A stretch of DNA of 64,000 bases from contig JAGYIR010000011.1 in assembly GCA_018402525.1 (NCBI GenBank), forward strand, positions 372,001-436,000. The letters are read 5' to 3'. Below the pieces are notes generated by a model that saw only the letters and a list, made by a program, of their open reading frames with translations, ran no database searches and was not told the origin of the DNA. The translations under genes and the position numbers were made by a program. The first letter of the stretch is position 1. Each line of letters opens with the position of its first letter. Shown in pieces: positions 29,500-37,495 of this stretch. This DNA comes from Crocinitomicaceae bacterium. GTDB lineage: Bacteria; Bacteroidota; Bacteroidia; Flavobacteriales_D; Crocinitomicaceae.

Positions 29500-31605
29500 A
29501 TGAAAAAAACTATCCTATTCATTTTACTTATATTTCCACTTATCGGATATAGCCAGTCGAGAAAAGTGTCGATGAGTCATGCTGACACGTATTTTGAAGC
29601 AGAAGATTACCATAACGCACTTCTTAACTATCAAAAGGCGTTGAGCGATTCTTCTGGACTTAGTTCTATGATCTTTCCTTATGAAATTCAAGTTTCGAAA
29701 CAAAAATTAAAAAATAAAGAAGTTGAAATTGATTCATCGAAAACCGTTCCAGTGAAGGATTATCTCGAGCATCAAATTGCCATGTGCTACCTTAAAACGT
29801 ACGATTACAAAAAGGCTGTCGAGCATTTCGCAAAAAGCAATACCTATACCTCGTACCCTGAGGATGTCTACCATTATGCAGTTTCCCAGATGAATGTAAA
29901 TGAACATGAAGCAGCCATCTCTACATTTGAAAAATACATTCAGTCCGATAGTTACTCGGATTCACTTCTAAGAAGTGCCCAATTACTTATCACTGGATGC
30001 TACTATGCATTAGACAAGGACAACATAAAGACGGAAGTGCTGGTAAATTTGGCGGATTCAACTACTTTCAATAAAGGCAGTTCTTCCTTTGCACCTATGT
30101 ATTTCGGTTCTGAAGATCGAATACTCTTTACAAGTGCAAGAGCCGGTGGCGTAATTCTTGATCCTGAAAAACAAAATTCCGAATTCTTATGTGATTTATA
30201 TTGGACGGAAACGACAGGAGACAATAAGTGGTCAGAAGCAACGAATTTTGGCCGACCACTCAACACGGCACAGCACGATGCATCAGGTTCCTTTAGTCCA
30301 CGAAATATAATTTACTATACCCGCTGGAATGATGAGAATAGAAAAGACCAGAACATCTACTTAGCCCGAATGGTTGATTTCAAATTTTACGAATCATTTA
30401 AATTGCCTGAGTCTGTAAACGTTCCCGGCTACAAAAGCATTAACCCCTTTGTTTCGATGGATGGGTTGACGTTGTATTTCTCGAGTAATCGACCCGGTGG
30501 ACAAGGTGGGTTGGACTTATGGAAAATAGCCTTGGATGAATTAGGAAACGTGACAGGAGAAGCTGTCAACCTTGGCAGACCGATCAATTCTGAACTGGAT
30601 GAGGTCAGTCCATTTTTCCATGAAGTATCCTCTACGCTATTTTTCAGCTCTAACGGACACAATTCCATTGGTGGATTGGATATTTTTAAATCGCAATACA
30701 ACCGCCAGAACAAAGCATTTGAAGAACCAATCAATCTTGGTATGCCAATAAATTCAAGCAAAGATGACTCCTATATTATTTGGGACAAACTTTTGAGAAA
30801 AGGATTTTTCGCAAGTGATAGAGAAGATTGCGAGGCTGGACATTGTTACAACATTTACGAAGTAACTAACGAGCCTATACGCATTGAACTGGAGGGATAT
30901 GTCTATAATTCAGAAACCAATGAAATCATTCCAGATGCTGAGTTGATTTTTAAAGACATTGAATTCGTATTCAAACCTTTTACGCTTAAAACAGATAAAA
31001 ACGGGTATTATAAAACAGATTTGAATCAAAACCAAGAGATATTTATCAAGGCGCAAAAACCTTCCTTTTTCGCTGATGCTGCTTCCGTAAATACGAAGCC
31101 CATAACCGAATCAACATTGTTACAACAGGATTTCCATTTGCGACCTATTCCAACAGACGAAATCGAAATAGATGGAATTGAATACGATTTCAATTCGGCT
31201 AATTTACGTCCTGAATCTGAAGAAAAACTAGATGTTCTATATGAATTCCTCGTGTTAAATGATAACCTAATCGTCGAAATTAATTCAAATACTGATTTTA
31301 GAGGAAGTGATCAATACAACCAGAAATTATCAGACAGAAGAGCTAAGTCGTGTGTTGACTACCTCATTAAAAAGGGAATTTCTAAAGACCGTTTGAAGGC
31401 AGTTGGTTATGGGGAATCCGTTCCAAATTACTTGAAAGATGAAAACAAGAAACCAATTCTAGATGCGGGCAATAAACGTATTTACTTAACCGAAGAATTT
31501 ATCAACGCAGCGGCAACTGAGGAATTAAAAGAAGATTACCATCAACGCAACAGAAGAACTGCGTTTAAGGTTGTCGGCGAAGGATTTGAATTGAAGAGTG
31601 AATAA
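29500..31605 (+). CDS. PorE-like TPR / beta-propeller / OmpA lipid-free envelope protein
   Basis: About 701 residues. I place the start at ATG 29500 because MKKTILFILLIFPLIGYSQS is a clean signal peptide; an ATG at 29470 would overlap the previous gene. Domain order: TPR-like helices (about 25-170), PD40/WD40-like propeller blades (about 185-450, with LYFSSNRPGGQGGLDLWK), a carboxypeptidase-regulatory-like domain (about 460-540), and an OmpA C-terminal peptidoglycan-binding domain (about 550-695, with FNSANLRPESEEKLD and NQKLSDRRAKSCVDYL). This order matches PorE, a T9SS component that binds peptidoglycan and the Por ring in Porphyromonas. Here it closes an adhesin/PorP operon, so it may be a dedicated rather than core copy. 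It has no lipobox. Confidence 0.87.
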   Translation: MKKTILFILLIFPLIGYSQSRKVSMSHADTYFEAEDYHNALLNYQKALSDSSGLSSMIFPYEIQVSKQKLKNKEVEIDSSKTVPVKDYLEHQIAMCYLKTYDYKKAVEHFAKSNTYTSYPEDVYHYAVSQMNVNEHEAAISTFEKYIQSDSYSDSLLRSAQLLITGCYYALDKDNIKTEVLVNLADSTTFNKGSSSFAPMYFGSEDRILFTSARAGGVILDPEKQNSEFLCDLYWTETTGDNKWSEATNFGRPLNTAQHDASGSFSPRNIIYYTRWNDENRKDQNIYLARMVDFKFYESFKLPESVNVPGYKSINPFVSMDGLTLYFSSNRPGGQGGLDLWKIALDELGNVTGEAVNLGRPINSELDEVSPFFHEVSSTLFFSSNGHNSIGGLDIFKSQYNRQNKAFEEPINLGMPINSSKDDSYIIWDKLLRKGFFASDREDCEAGHCYNIYEVTNEPIRIELEGYVYNSETNEIIPDAELIFKDIEFVFKPFTLKTDKNGYYKTDLNQNQEIFIKAQKPSFFADAASVNTKPITESTLLQQDFHLRPIPTDEIEIDGIEYDFNSANLRPESEEKLDVLYEFLVLNDNLIVEINSNTDFRGSDQYNQKLSDRRAKSCVDYLIKKGISKDRLKAVGYGESVPNYLKDENKKPILDAGNKRIYLTEEFINAAATEELKEDYHQRNRRTAFKVVGEGFELKSE

Positions 31606-31624
31606 AATCTCTATTCACTCTTTT
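31594..31624. terminator. Bidirectional terminator shared by convergent genes
   Basis: An 11-bp stem (31594-31604 with 31612-31622) with a seven-base loop. It contains the stop codon region of both the PorE-like gene and the convergent methyltransferase gene. The T run on the plus strand is short (four bases). Confidence 0.65.
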
Positions 31625-32807
31625 GATCCTCCCCTTCAGTGATATTGTACTTTGCCTTTTTGGAACCCTCGTAAATAGAATACTTGCGGAATGAGCACTC
31701 CAAATCGCCGTTGAACATTTTTATTTTTCGCTCTGGACGAAGCCCAACAAACTTAAATGCATCCATATTAGAGGAAAGAATCCAACAGTCAAAACCTTTC
31801 ATTTCAGACTTCATCCAATCGCCCATAGCGCTGTACAATTCTTCAATCTCCTCACCCATTCTTTCACCATAAGGTGGGTTCGAAATCATTATTCCAGGTG
31901 AATTAAGATCTTTCACATCCGTAAACGGTTTTACTTCCGTTTTTACAAATCTTCCAACAGATAATCCTCTTAGATTACGGCGCGTCTTGGTGATCATTTC
32001 ATCACTTATGTCCGAACCGATAATTTCACAAGGAAGCTCTTTTACACGAAGATCAACTGCCCCTCGGATCGATTCCCAAAGCGCTTCATTGTAACCTTCA
32101 AAATTCTTAAATGCATAGTGCTGACGCTCAATCATCGATGGAATTCCCGCTGCATAAAGTGCCGCTTCGATGAGTAAAGTTCCTGAACCGCAAAACGGAT
32201 CTACAAACGTTGATTTCTTATCCCACCCAGACATACGAATCAATCCAGCAGCAACTACTTCGTTCAATGGAGCAATTCCAATCTCTTCTCGATATCCTCT
32301 CTGAAACAACGGTGCACCGCTTGTATTCATAGAAATCGTAACCACTTCCCTGTTGATGTAAACATCAAACAAGACTTGAGGCGTTTTAACATTCACATCC
32401 GGACGATCGCCTACCTTCTCTCTAAACGTGTCTGCTATGGCGTCCTTTACAACGAGCATTGGATACTGCGTATGATTGAACATATCAGAAAAAACAGATC
32501 CCTTTACAGCAAATGTCTTGTCCAAAGAAAAGTATCGGGTCCAATCTATCTTCATACACGACTTGTACAGGTCGTCCTCATTTCTAATTTTAAAGACCTT
32601 GACCTCAACTAATACAGAAATAGCACAACGCAAATGAAAGTTCAAATAATAAACATCACGCCAAGTTCCTTTTAGCTGGACAGCACGATTTAATTTTTCA
32701 ACTTTATTATAACCAAGCTCGTTGAGTTCTTCAACAAGCACCTCTTCCAACCCGAAAATAGTTTTTACCGTTATTGTAAGGATTGTATTATCCGCTTCTT
32801 CTTTCAA
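31611..32807 (-). CDS. THUMP-domain class I SAM-dependent RNA (guanine-N2) methyltransferase
   Basis: About 398 residues. A THUMP RNA-binding domain (about 10-165, beginning ITVKTIFGLEEVLVEELNEL) is followed by a Rossmann methyltransferase domain with VDPFCGSGTLLIEAALYA and the catalytic NPPYGERMG. The family includes the N-terminal half of RlmL/YcbY (23S rRNA m2G2445) and Trm14-like enzymes; I cannot fix the target. The frame runs further upstream, but homologues start close to the THUMP domain, and the best codon is TTG at 32807 (KEEADNTILTI). An ATG at 32882 is possible but would overlap the signal-peptide region of the divergent patatin gene. It converges with the PorE-like gene with both stops inside one hairpin. 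Confidence 0.88.
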   Translation of the reverse strand: MKEEADNTILTITVKTIFGLEEVLVEELNELGYNKVEKLNRAVQLKGTWRDVYYLNFHLRCAISVLVEVKVFKIRNEDDLYKSCMKIDWTRYFSLDKTFAVKGSVFSDMFNHTQYPMLVVKDAIADTFREKVGDRPDVNVKTPQVLFDVYINREVVTISMNTSGAPLFQRGYREEIGIAPLNEVVAAGLIRMSGWDKKSTFVDPFCGSGTLLIEAALYAAGIPSMIERQHYAFKNFEGYNEALWESIRGAVDLRVKELPCEIIGSDISDEMITKTRRNLRGLSVGRFVKTEVKPFTDVKDLNSPGIMISNPPYGERMGEEIEELYSAMGDWMKSEMKGFDCWILSSNMDAFKFVGLRPERKIKMFNGDLECSFRKYSIYEGSKKAKYNITEGEDQKSE

Positions 32808-32816
32808 AATATCTAT

Positions 32817-32824
32817 TAATTTTG
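32817..32824 (+). promoter_or_regulatory. -7 promoter box for the patatin gene
   Basis: TAATTTTG is an exact match to TAnnTTTG. It lies 15 bases before the proposed TTG start at 32840, in the gap between the two divergent genes. Confidence 0.45.
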
Positions 32825-32839
32825 TACAAAAGAACAAAT

Positions 32840-35125
32840 TTGAAGGCAAACCAACTATATATACTACTCTTTTGTTTAACATTTGCCTCAATTGCGAATG
32901 CACAACAAAAAATTGGGTTGGTTTTGAGTGGTGGTGGAGCCACTGGTTTCGCACACATTGGTGTACTTAAAGCGCTAGAAGAAAATAACATCCCCATCGA
33001 TTATATCACAGGAACGTCTGCTGGGGCACTTGTTGGGAGTTTGTATGCCATTGGTTACAGTCCTACCCAAATCGAAAATTTTGTGCTAAGTGATGAATTC
33101 CAAACGATGGCGGCAGGTGAAATTCATCCACATCAGCGATTTCTTTTTCGACAAGATGATAATGATGCCGGGCTCTTTGGAATTTCGCTTGCCCAAGAGA
33201 ATCTTTTAAAAAAATCGCTTCCTACCAATTTTACTTCCTCCGCACTTTTAGATTACCAAATGTTGTTATTAATGGGACCCGTTTCTGCTTCCTATGGACA
33301 TCATTTTGACAACCTATTTGTACCTTTTCGCTGTGTAGCATCGGATATCGTAACTAAGGAAAGTGTGATTTTATCTCACGGTCACCTGAATCAAGCTGTC
33401 CGGGCATCAATGACCTACCCCTTCTTTTTTAAACCCATCCATATCGATAGTGCCCTGCTGTTCGATGGTGGACTCTACAATAACTTTCCAGCAGATGTAA
33501 TGTATACCGATTTTAGTCCCGACTTTATTATCGGAAGTAACGTGTCCTACAACGCTGATTTACCCGAAGAAGATGACATCATTAGTCAACTTACCAATAT
33601 GCTCGTATTTTACTCAGAGTTTTCATTGCCATGCGAAGAAGGAATGATGATCGAACCTAAAACGGATGTCTCATCTTTTGCTTTTAGAGACGTTGAAAAA
33701 GCCATCGAGGACGGTTACAACGAAACTCTTCTAAAAATCGATTCGCTCAAATTGTTGATTAACCGAAGAACTGCAAAGGACGAGTTAGATCAGCGAAGAG
33801 AAAAATTTCGACAAGGAATTGTTCCACTAACCGTTTCTTCTATTTCGACACAATCTGACAAAAAACGCGTCACATTCGCAGGTAAAGCCATATTAAAAAA
33901 GAATAAAAGGGAGCAGTTGTCTTCGAAAGAACTGGAAAAAAGGTACTTCCGATTAAATTCTGCACCACAAATTGAGTTTCTTTACCCCACAGTTAGTCTC
34001 AACAGCGACAGTACGTATGAAATGAATGTTGACATTCGAAAAGCCAAAGAATTCAGACTTGAAGTGGGCGGACACTTTTCGTCAAGACCAGTAACAACAG
34101 GATATGTTGGATTATCGTATCAAACCATAGGTAAGGTAATGACGAAAACAAAATTAGAATCCTATTTTGGTAAATTTTATGGATCAGCAAAAGCAAAATT
34201 CACGCTAGAAATACCAGCCGTGAGTCCAGTTTCATTGAGTGGCTATTTTACAATGAACCGCTGGGATTACTTCAGAAGTTTCGCTACTTTCTTTGAAGAC
34301 GTAAAACCATCATTTCTGGTTCAAAATGAAATGTACACAGGATTACAGCTCGATCATCCCATCGGAAATTCTATAAAAAGTAGTTTTGATGCACGCTTTT
34401 TCGAACTGAGAGATCAATACTATCAAGATGATAATTTCACGAATCAAGATACGGCAGATTTAACTGTATTCTATGGAGGTTCGTTTCGTTGGACCTTTCT
34501 TCAAAATACACTCAATCGCATTCAGTTTGCATCAAGTGGTAGTTACTTCAAGTTTAGTGCACGCTATATTATTGGAAAAGAACATAGTATGTCGGGGTCG
34601 ACAGGACTCATACCTTACGATTTAAAACAAGAGCATTCTTGGTTAAACTTGCGCTTGGACTACCAAACTTTTTTGGTAGATATGCCCATTTTCCATTTTG
34701 GTGTTCAAGCTCAAGTGGTATATAACAACAACCCATTGTTCGCTAATTATACGGCAACGCTCCTCTCTATGTCTGAATCTACGCTGGTCATAGACTCCCG
34801 CACCTATTTTCTGCCAGAATACAGATCCCCTCAATTTATTGCAGGCGGTTTTAACTCTATTTTCACTGTCAGAAAAAATCTTGATGTTAGAGTAGAAGGT
34901 TTCATTTATCAACCGTTCATTCAAGTCAACGAAAATAGTGATGGTTCCTTGCAACTCTCAAAGCTTTTCTCAGGTGGAACCTTCATGGCATCCTCATCGT
35001 TGATTTACCACAGTTTTATTGGTCCTGTTCGTGTGACTGTGAATTATTTTCCAGAACAAAAAAATCCTATTGCGCTGCAATTCAGTCTTGGATATGTACT
35101 TTTCAATGAACGCGCAATTCGCTAA
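32840..35125 (+). CDS. Outer-membrane patatin-like phospholipase with C-terminal beta-barrel
   Basis: About 761 residues. I choose TTG at 32840 because a proper signal peptide follows (ANQLYILLFCLTFASIANA) and an exact -7 box lies just upstream. The patatin hydrolase domain (about 24-300) has the oxyanion loop SGGGATG, the nucleophile Ser60 in GTSAG, and Asp209 in FDGG, so the Ser-Asp dyad is complete. A POTRA-like linker (about 310-400) leads to a beta-barrel (about 400-761) with alternating aromatic strands, as in PlpD-type self-anchored or autotransported lipases. It should hydrolyse phospholipids or acyl esters outside the inner membrane. It is divergent from the THUMP methyltransferase and is followed by a VOC protein gene 88 bases on. 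Confidence 0.9.
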   Translation: MKANQLYILLFCLTFASIANAQQKIGLVLSGGGATGFAHIGVLKALEENNIPIDYITGTSAGALVGSLYAIGYSPTQIENFVLSDEFQTMAAGEIHPHQRFLFRQDDNDAGLFGISLAQENLLKKSLPTNFTSSALLDYQMLLLMGPVSASYGHHFDNLFVPFRCVASDIVTKESVILSHGHLNQAVRASMTYPFFFKPIHIDSALLFDGGLYNNFPADVMYTDFSPDFIIGSNVSYNADLPEEDDIISQLTNMLVFYSEFSLPCEEGMMIEPKTDVSSFAFRDVEKAIEDGYNETLLKIDSLKLLINRRTAKDELDQRREKFRQGIVPLTVSSISTQSDKKRVTFAGKAILKKNKREQLSSKELEKRYFRLNSAPQIEFLYPTVSLNSDSTYEMNVDIRKAKEFRLEVGGHFSSRPVTTGYVGLSYQTIGKVMTKTKLESYFGKFYGSAKAKFTLEIPAVSPVSLSGYFTMNRWDYFRSFATFFEDVKPSFLVQNEMYTGLQLDHPIGNSIKSSFDARFFELRDQYYQDDNFTNQDTADLTVFYGGSFRWTFLQNTLNRIQFASSGSYFKFSARYIIGKEHSMSGSTGLIPYDLKQEHSWLNLRLDYQTFLVDMPIFHFGVQAQVVYNNNPLFANYTATLLSMSESTLVIDSRTYFLPEYRSPQFIAGGFNSIFTVRKNLDVRVEGFIYQPFIQVNENSDGSLQLSKLFSGGTFMASSSLIYHSFIGPVRVTVNYFPEQKNPIALQFSLGYVLFNERAIR

Positions 35126-35166
35126 AACCATGAAGGCGTCGACATTAAAATTTCATCGGCTTTATG

Positions 35167-35175
35167 TATCTTCGC
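35167..35175 (+). promoter_or_regulatory. Possible -7 promoter box for the VOC gene
   Basis: TATCTTCGC has the same form as the box before the adhesin operon (TAnnTTTG with one change). It lies 38 bases before the start codon. Confidence 0.4.
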
Positions 35176-35213
35176 AATTCGATATGAGCAAAACGCTTTC
35201 AATAGAATAAAAA

Positions 35214-36281
35214 ATGGCAAAAATTATTTGTGGGATTCAACAGATGGGCATTGGTGTTCCCGATGTGCAAGAAATATGGAAATGGTACCGTAAATTCTTT
35301 GGAATCAACATTCGTGTTTTTGAGGACGCCGCTGAAGCACCTTTGATGACAAAATATACAGGTGGCAACGTGCATTCACGCACAGCTACATTAGCCCTTA
35401 GCATGGATAGTGGTGGTGGGTTTGAAATCTGGCAATTTACGTCTAGAGGAACAGAGAAAGCAGATTTTGCAATCCAATTAGGCGATCTTGGATTTTATGC
35501 ATGCCGCATTAAGTCTAGAAATGTCCAAAAAACTTACGCTTACTTTAAAGCAAATGGTGCCAAAATTCTTGGTGAATTAACCAAGGCTCCAAATGGAGAG
35601 TATACCTTCTTTGTTGAAGATCCAAATGGCAACGTTTTCAATATTGTGCAAGGATCGGGATGGTTTAAAAATACGAAACATCCTTCCCATTGTGGCGCTG
35701 TTGCAGGGACAATGATCGGTGTTAGTAATATTGACATTTCACTAGCATTGTATCAAGATATTTTGGGGTACGAGACAATCGAGTACGACGAAACTGGTGT
35801 CTTTGAGGACATAAGTGCACTTCCTCAAGGAAATACAAAATACCGACGTGTTCTACTTTCACATAAAGATGAACGAAAAGGTCCTTTCGCAAAATTACTG
35901 GGTCCCTCAAAAATCGAATTGATTCAATCGCTCGAGCGGAACGATTGCCGTAAAATTTTTGAAAATCGTTTTTGGGGAGATTGGGGATTTATTCACTTGT
36001 GTTTCGATGTACAAGGAATGGATGATTTAAAGACTGAGTGCGAAGCGAAAGGTTTTCCATTTACTGTAGATAGCGGAAATACGTTCGATATGGGCGAAGC
36101 TGGAGGTCGATTTTCTTACATCGAAGATCCGGACGGCGCATTGATCGAATTTGTTGAAACGCATAAAGTTCCAATCATGGAAAAACTTGGCTGGTACATT
36201 CATCTCCAAAAACGAGAACAAGGTAAATCACTACCGACATGGATACTACGTGCTATGGGAATGAACAAAGTAAAAGATTAG
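35214..36281 (+). CDS. Double VOC (glyoxalase/dioxygenase superfamily) protein
   Basis: A 355-residue cytoplasmic protein made of two vicinal-oxygen-chelate modules. The first (about 5-145) has GIQQMGIGVPDVQEIWKWY and ends with YTFFVEDPNGNVFNIVQ. The second (about 158-320) has VSNIDISLALYQDILGYE and ends with FSYIEDPDGALIEFVET. The overall plan recalls 4-hydroxyphenylpyruvate dioxygenase and other extradiol-type enzymes, but it lacks the well-known C-terminal helix signature of HPPD, so I do not name a reaction. Glu and His residues at the usual VOC metal positions exist (IHLCF in module 2, IEFVE at its end). It has its own promoter-like box and is not in an obvious operon. Substrate unknown. 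Confidence 0.7.
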   Translation: MAKIICGIQQMGIGVPDVQEIWKWYRKFFGINIRVFEDAAEAPLMTKYTGGNVHSRTATLALSMDSGGGFEIWQFTSRGTEKADFAIQLGDLGFYACRIKSRNVQKTYAYFKANGAKILGELTKAPNGEYTFFVEDPNGNVFNIVQGSGWFKNTKHPSHCGAVAGTMIGVSNIDISLALYQDILGYETIEYDETGVFEDISALPQGNTKYRRVLLSHKDERKGPFAKLLGPSKIELIQSLERNDCRKIFENRFWGDWGFIHLCFDVQGMDDLKTECEAKGFPFTVDSGNTFDMGEAGGRFSYIEDPDGALIEFVETHKVPIMEKLGWYIHLQKREQGKSLPTWILRAMGMNKVKD

Positions 36282-36342
36282 CCATTTAGCAACATGTCTC
36301 TTTTATTGAGTGTATAGTTTTCCAGTCAATCACTTATTTTCG

Positions 36343-36350
36343 TACTTTTG
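36343..36350 (+). promoter_or_regulatory. -7 promoter box for the lipoprotein gene
   Basis: TACTTTTG is an exact TAnnTTTG match, 18 bases before the ATG at 36369. No clear -33 TTG is seen. Confidence 0.45.
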
Positions 36351-36368
36351 AAAAATACTCTTAGAAAA

Positions 36369-37451
36369 ATGAAAAAAATACTCTTCGCTTTAACCTGTTT
36401 TATTGGATTGACTTTATCACTAGAATCGTGCAATGAAGAAATTCAGATGACTGGAAACTTTGTAGAAACTGCCGTTGTATTTGGTTTATTAAATCAAGCT
36501 GATACGGTGCACTACATCAAAGTAACCCGTGCCTTTATTGGTCCAGGTAACGCATTGGAGATTGCACAAATTCCTGATTCTAATTATTTCAATTCAGTCA
36601 CTGGAACAGTAAGAGAATTGACTTCTGGACGAATTTTCACTTTGAGAGATACAATTGTAGAAAATAAAGAAACGAACGGTGTATTTTATGCACCTGAACA
36701 AAAACTCTATTATTTTACAACTCCAGCGAGTTCTCCACTCGATGAAAACTCACTGTTCAGATTAAACCTAGACATCAACAATGGCGCATTTCAGGTTTCT
36801 GGTGAAACGGATTTAGTGAAAGGATTGAATTCAACCATCACAAGTCAAACACAACCTTTTAAATTTATTGACAACGCAACGGGTGATTACAAAGCGACTA
36901 CCGTAATGGTTTCTAGCACTGGTAATGCATTTCAAATAAATACAACATTGGAAATTGAATTTTCCGAATGGATTGGAACTGATTCTATTGTAAAAAAGTT
37001 TACCTGGAATTTGGGAGAAGCTGAAGTGCAACCAAACTCTTCTCAATCCTTTCAGGCACAAGGAAGTACGTTCTACGAGTTGGTAAAATCAAATTGCACC
37101 AATAACCCAGCAATTACGAAACGGACATTTAACTCTATTACTGCTCATATCACGGGTGGATCTGAAGAATTGTACAATTACATTCTTGTGAATCAACCGA
37201 CTTCTTCTCTTGCGCAAAGTAAACCAACATACACCAATCTTGAAGCAACAAATGGACATCCAGTTGTTGGGGTGTTTTCATCACGGCAAAAAGTAAGTTA
37301 TTACAAACCTTTCAAAGACCCATTGTTAACGTTGATTCGATGCATCGATAAACCTAGTACGCAACGTTTGTGCACGGGTAGCGTTACTGGTCCATACTTA
37401 TTCTGTAGTGATCACTCAGCTGATGCAGCAGAATTTTGGTCATGTGATTAA
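36369..37451 (+). CDS. Hypothetical lipoprotein (possibly DUF4249-like)
   Basis: About 360 residues. The start is ATG 36369, giving a signal peptide with lipobox LESC (MKKILFALTCFIGLTLSLESC). The mature part is beta-rich and polar, opening with AVVFGLLNQADTVHYIKVTRAF. This recalls Bacteroidota lipoproteins of the DUF4249 type, which also start with an Ig-like strand that describes values or costs in their repeats, but I am not sure. Four more Cys residues lie near the C terminus (IRCID, RLCTG, FCSD, WSCD), which could form disulfides. It lies between the VOC gene and priA with its own promoter-like box. No function can be assigned; outer-membrane location is likely. Confidence 0.65.
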   Translation: MKKILFALTCFIGLTLSLESCNEEIQMTGNFVETAVVFGLLNQADTVHYIKVTRAFIGPGNALEIAQIPDSNYFNSVTGTVRELTSGRIFTLRDTIVENKETNGVFYAPEQKLYYFTTPASSPLDENSLFRLNLDINNGAFQVSGETDLVKGLNSTITSQTQPFKFIDNATGDYKATTVMVSSTGNAFQINTTLEIEFSEWIGTDSIVKKFTWNLGEAEVQPNSSQSFQAQGSTFYELVKSNCTNNPAITKRTFNSITAHITGGSEELYNYILVNQPTSSLAQSKPTYTNLEATNGHPVVGVFSSRQKVSYYKPFKDPLLTLIRCIDKPSTQRLCTGSVTGPYLFCSDHSADAAEFWSCD

Positions 37452-37495
37452 TAGAAAACCTGCCTAAATTTCTTTATTGTTATTACCTTTAGCGT

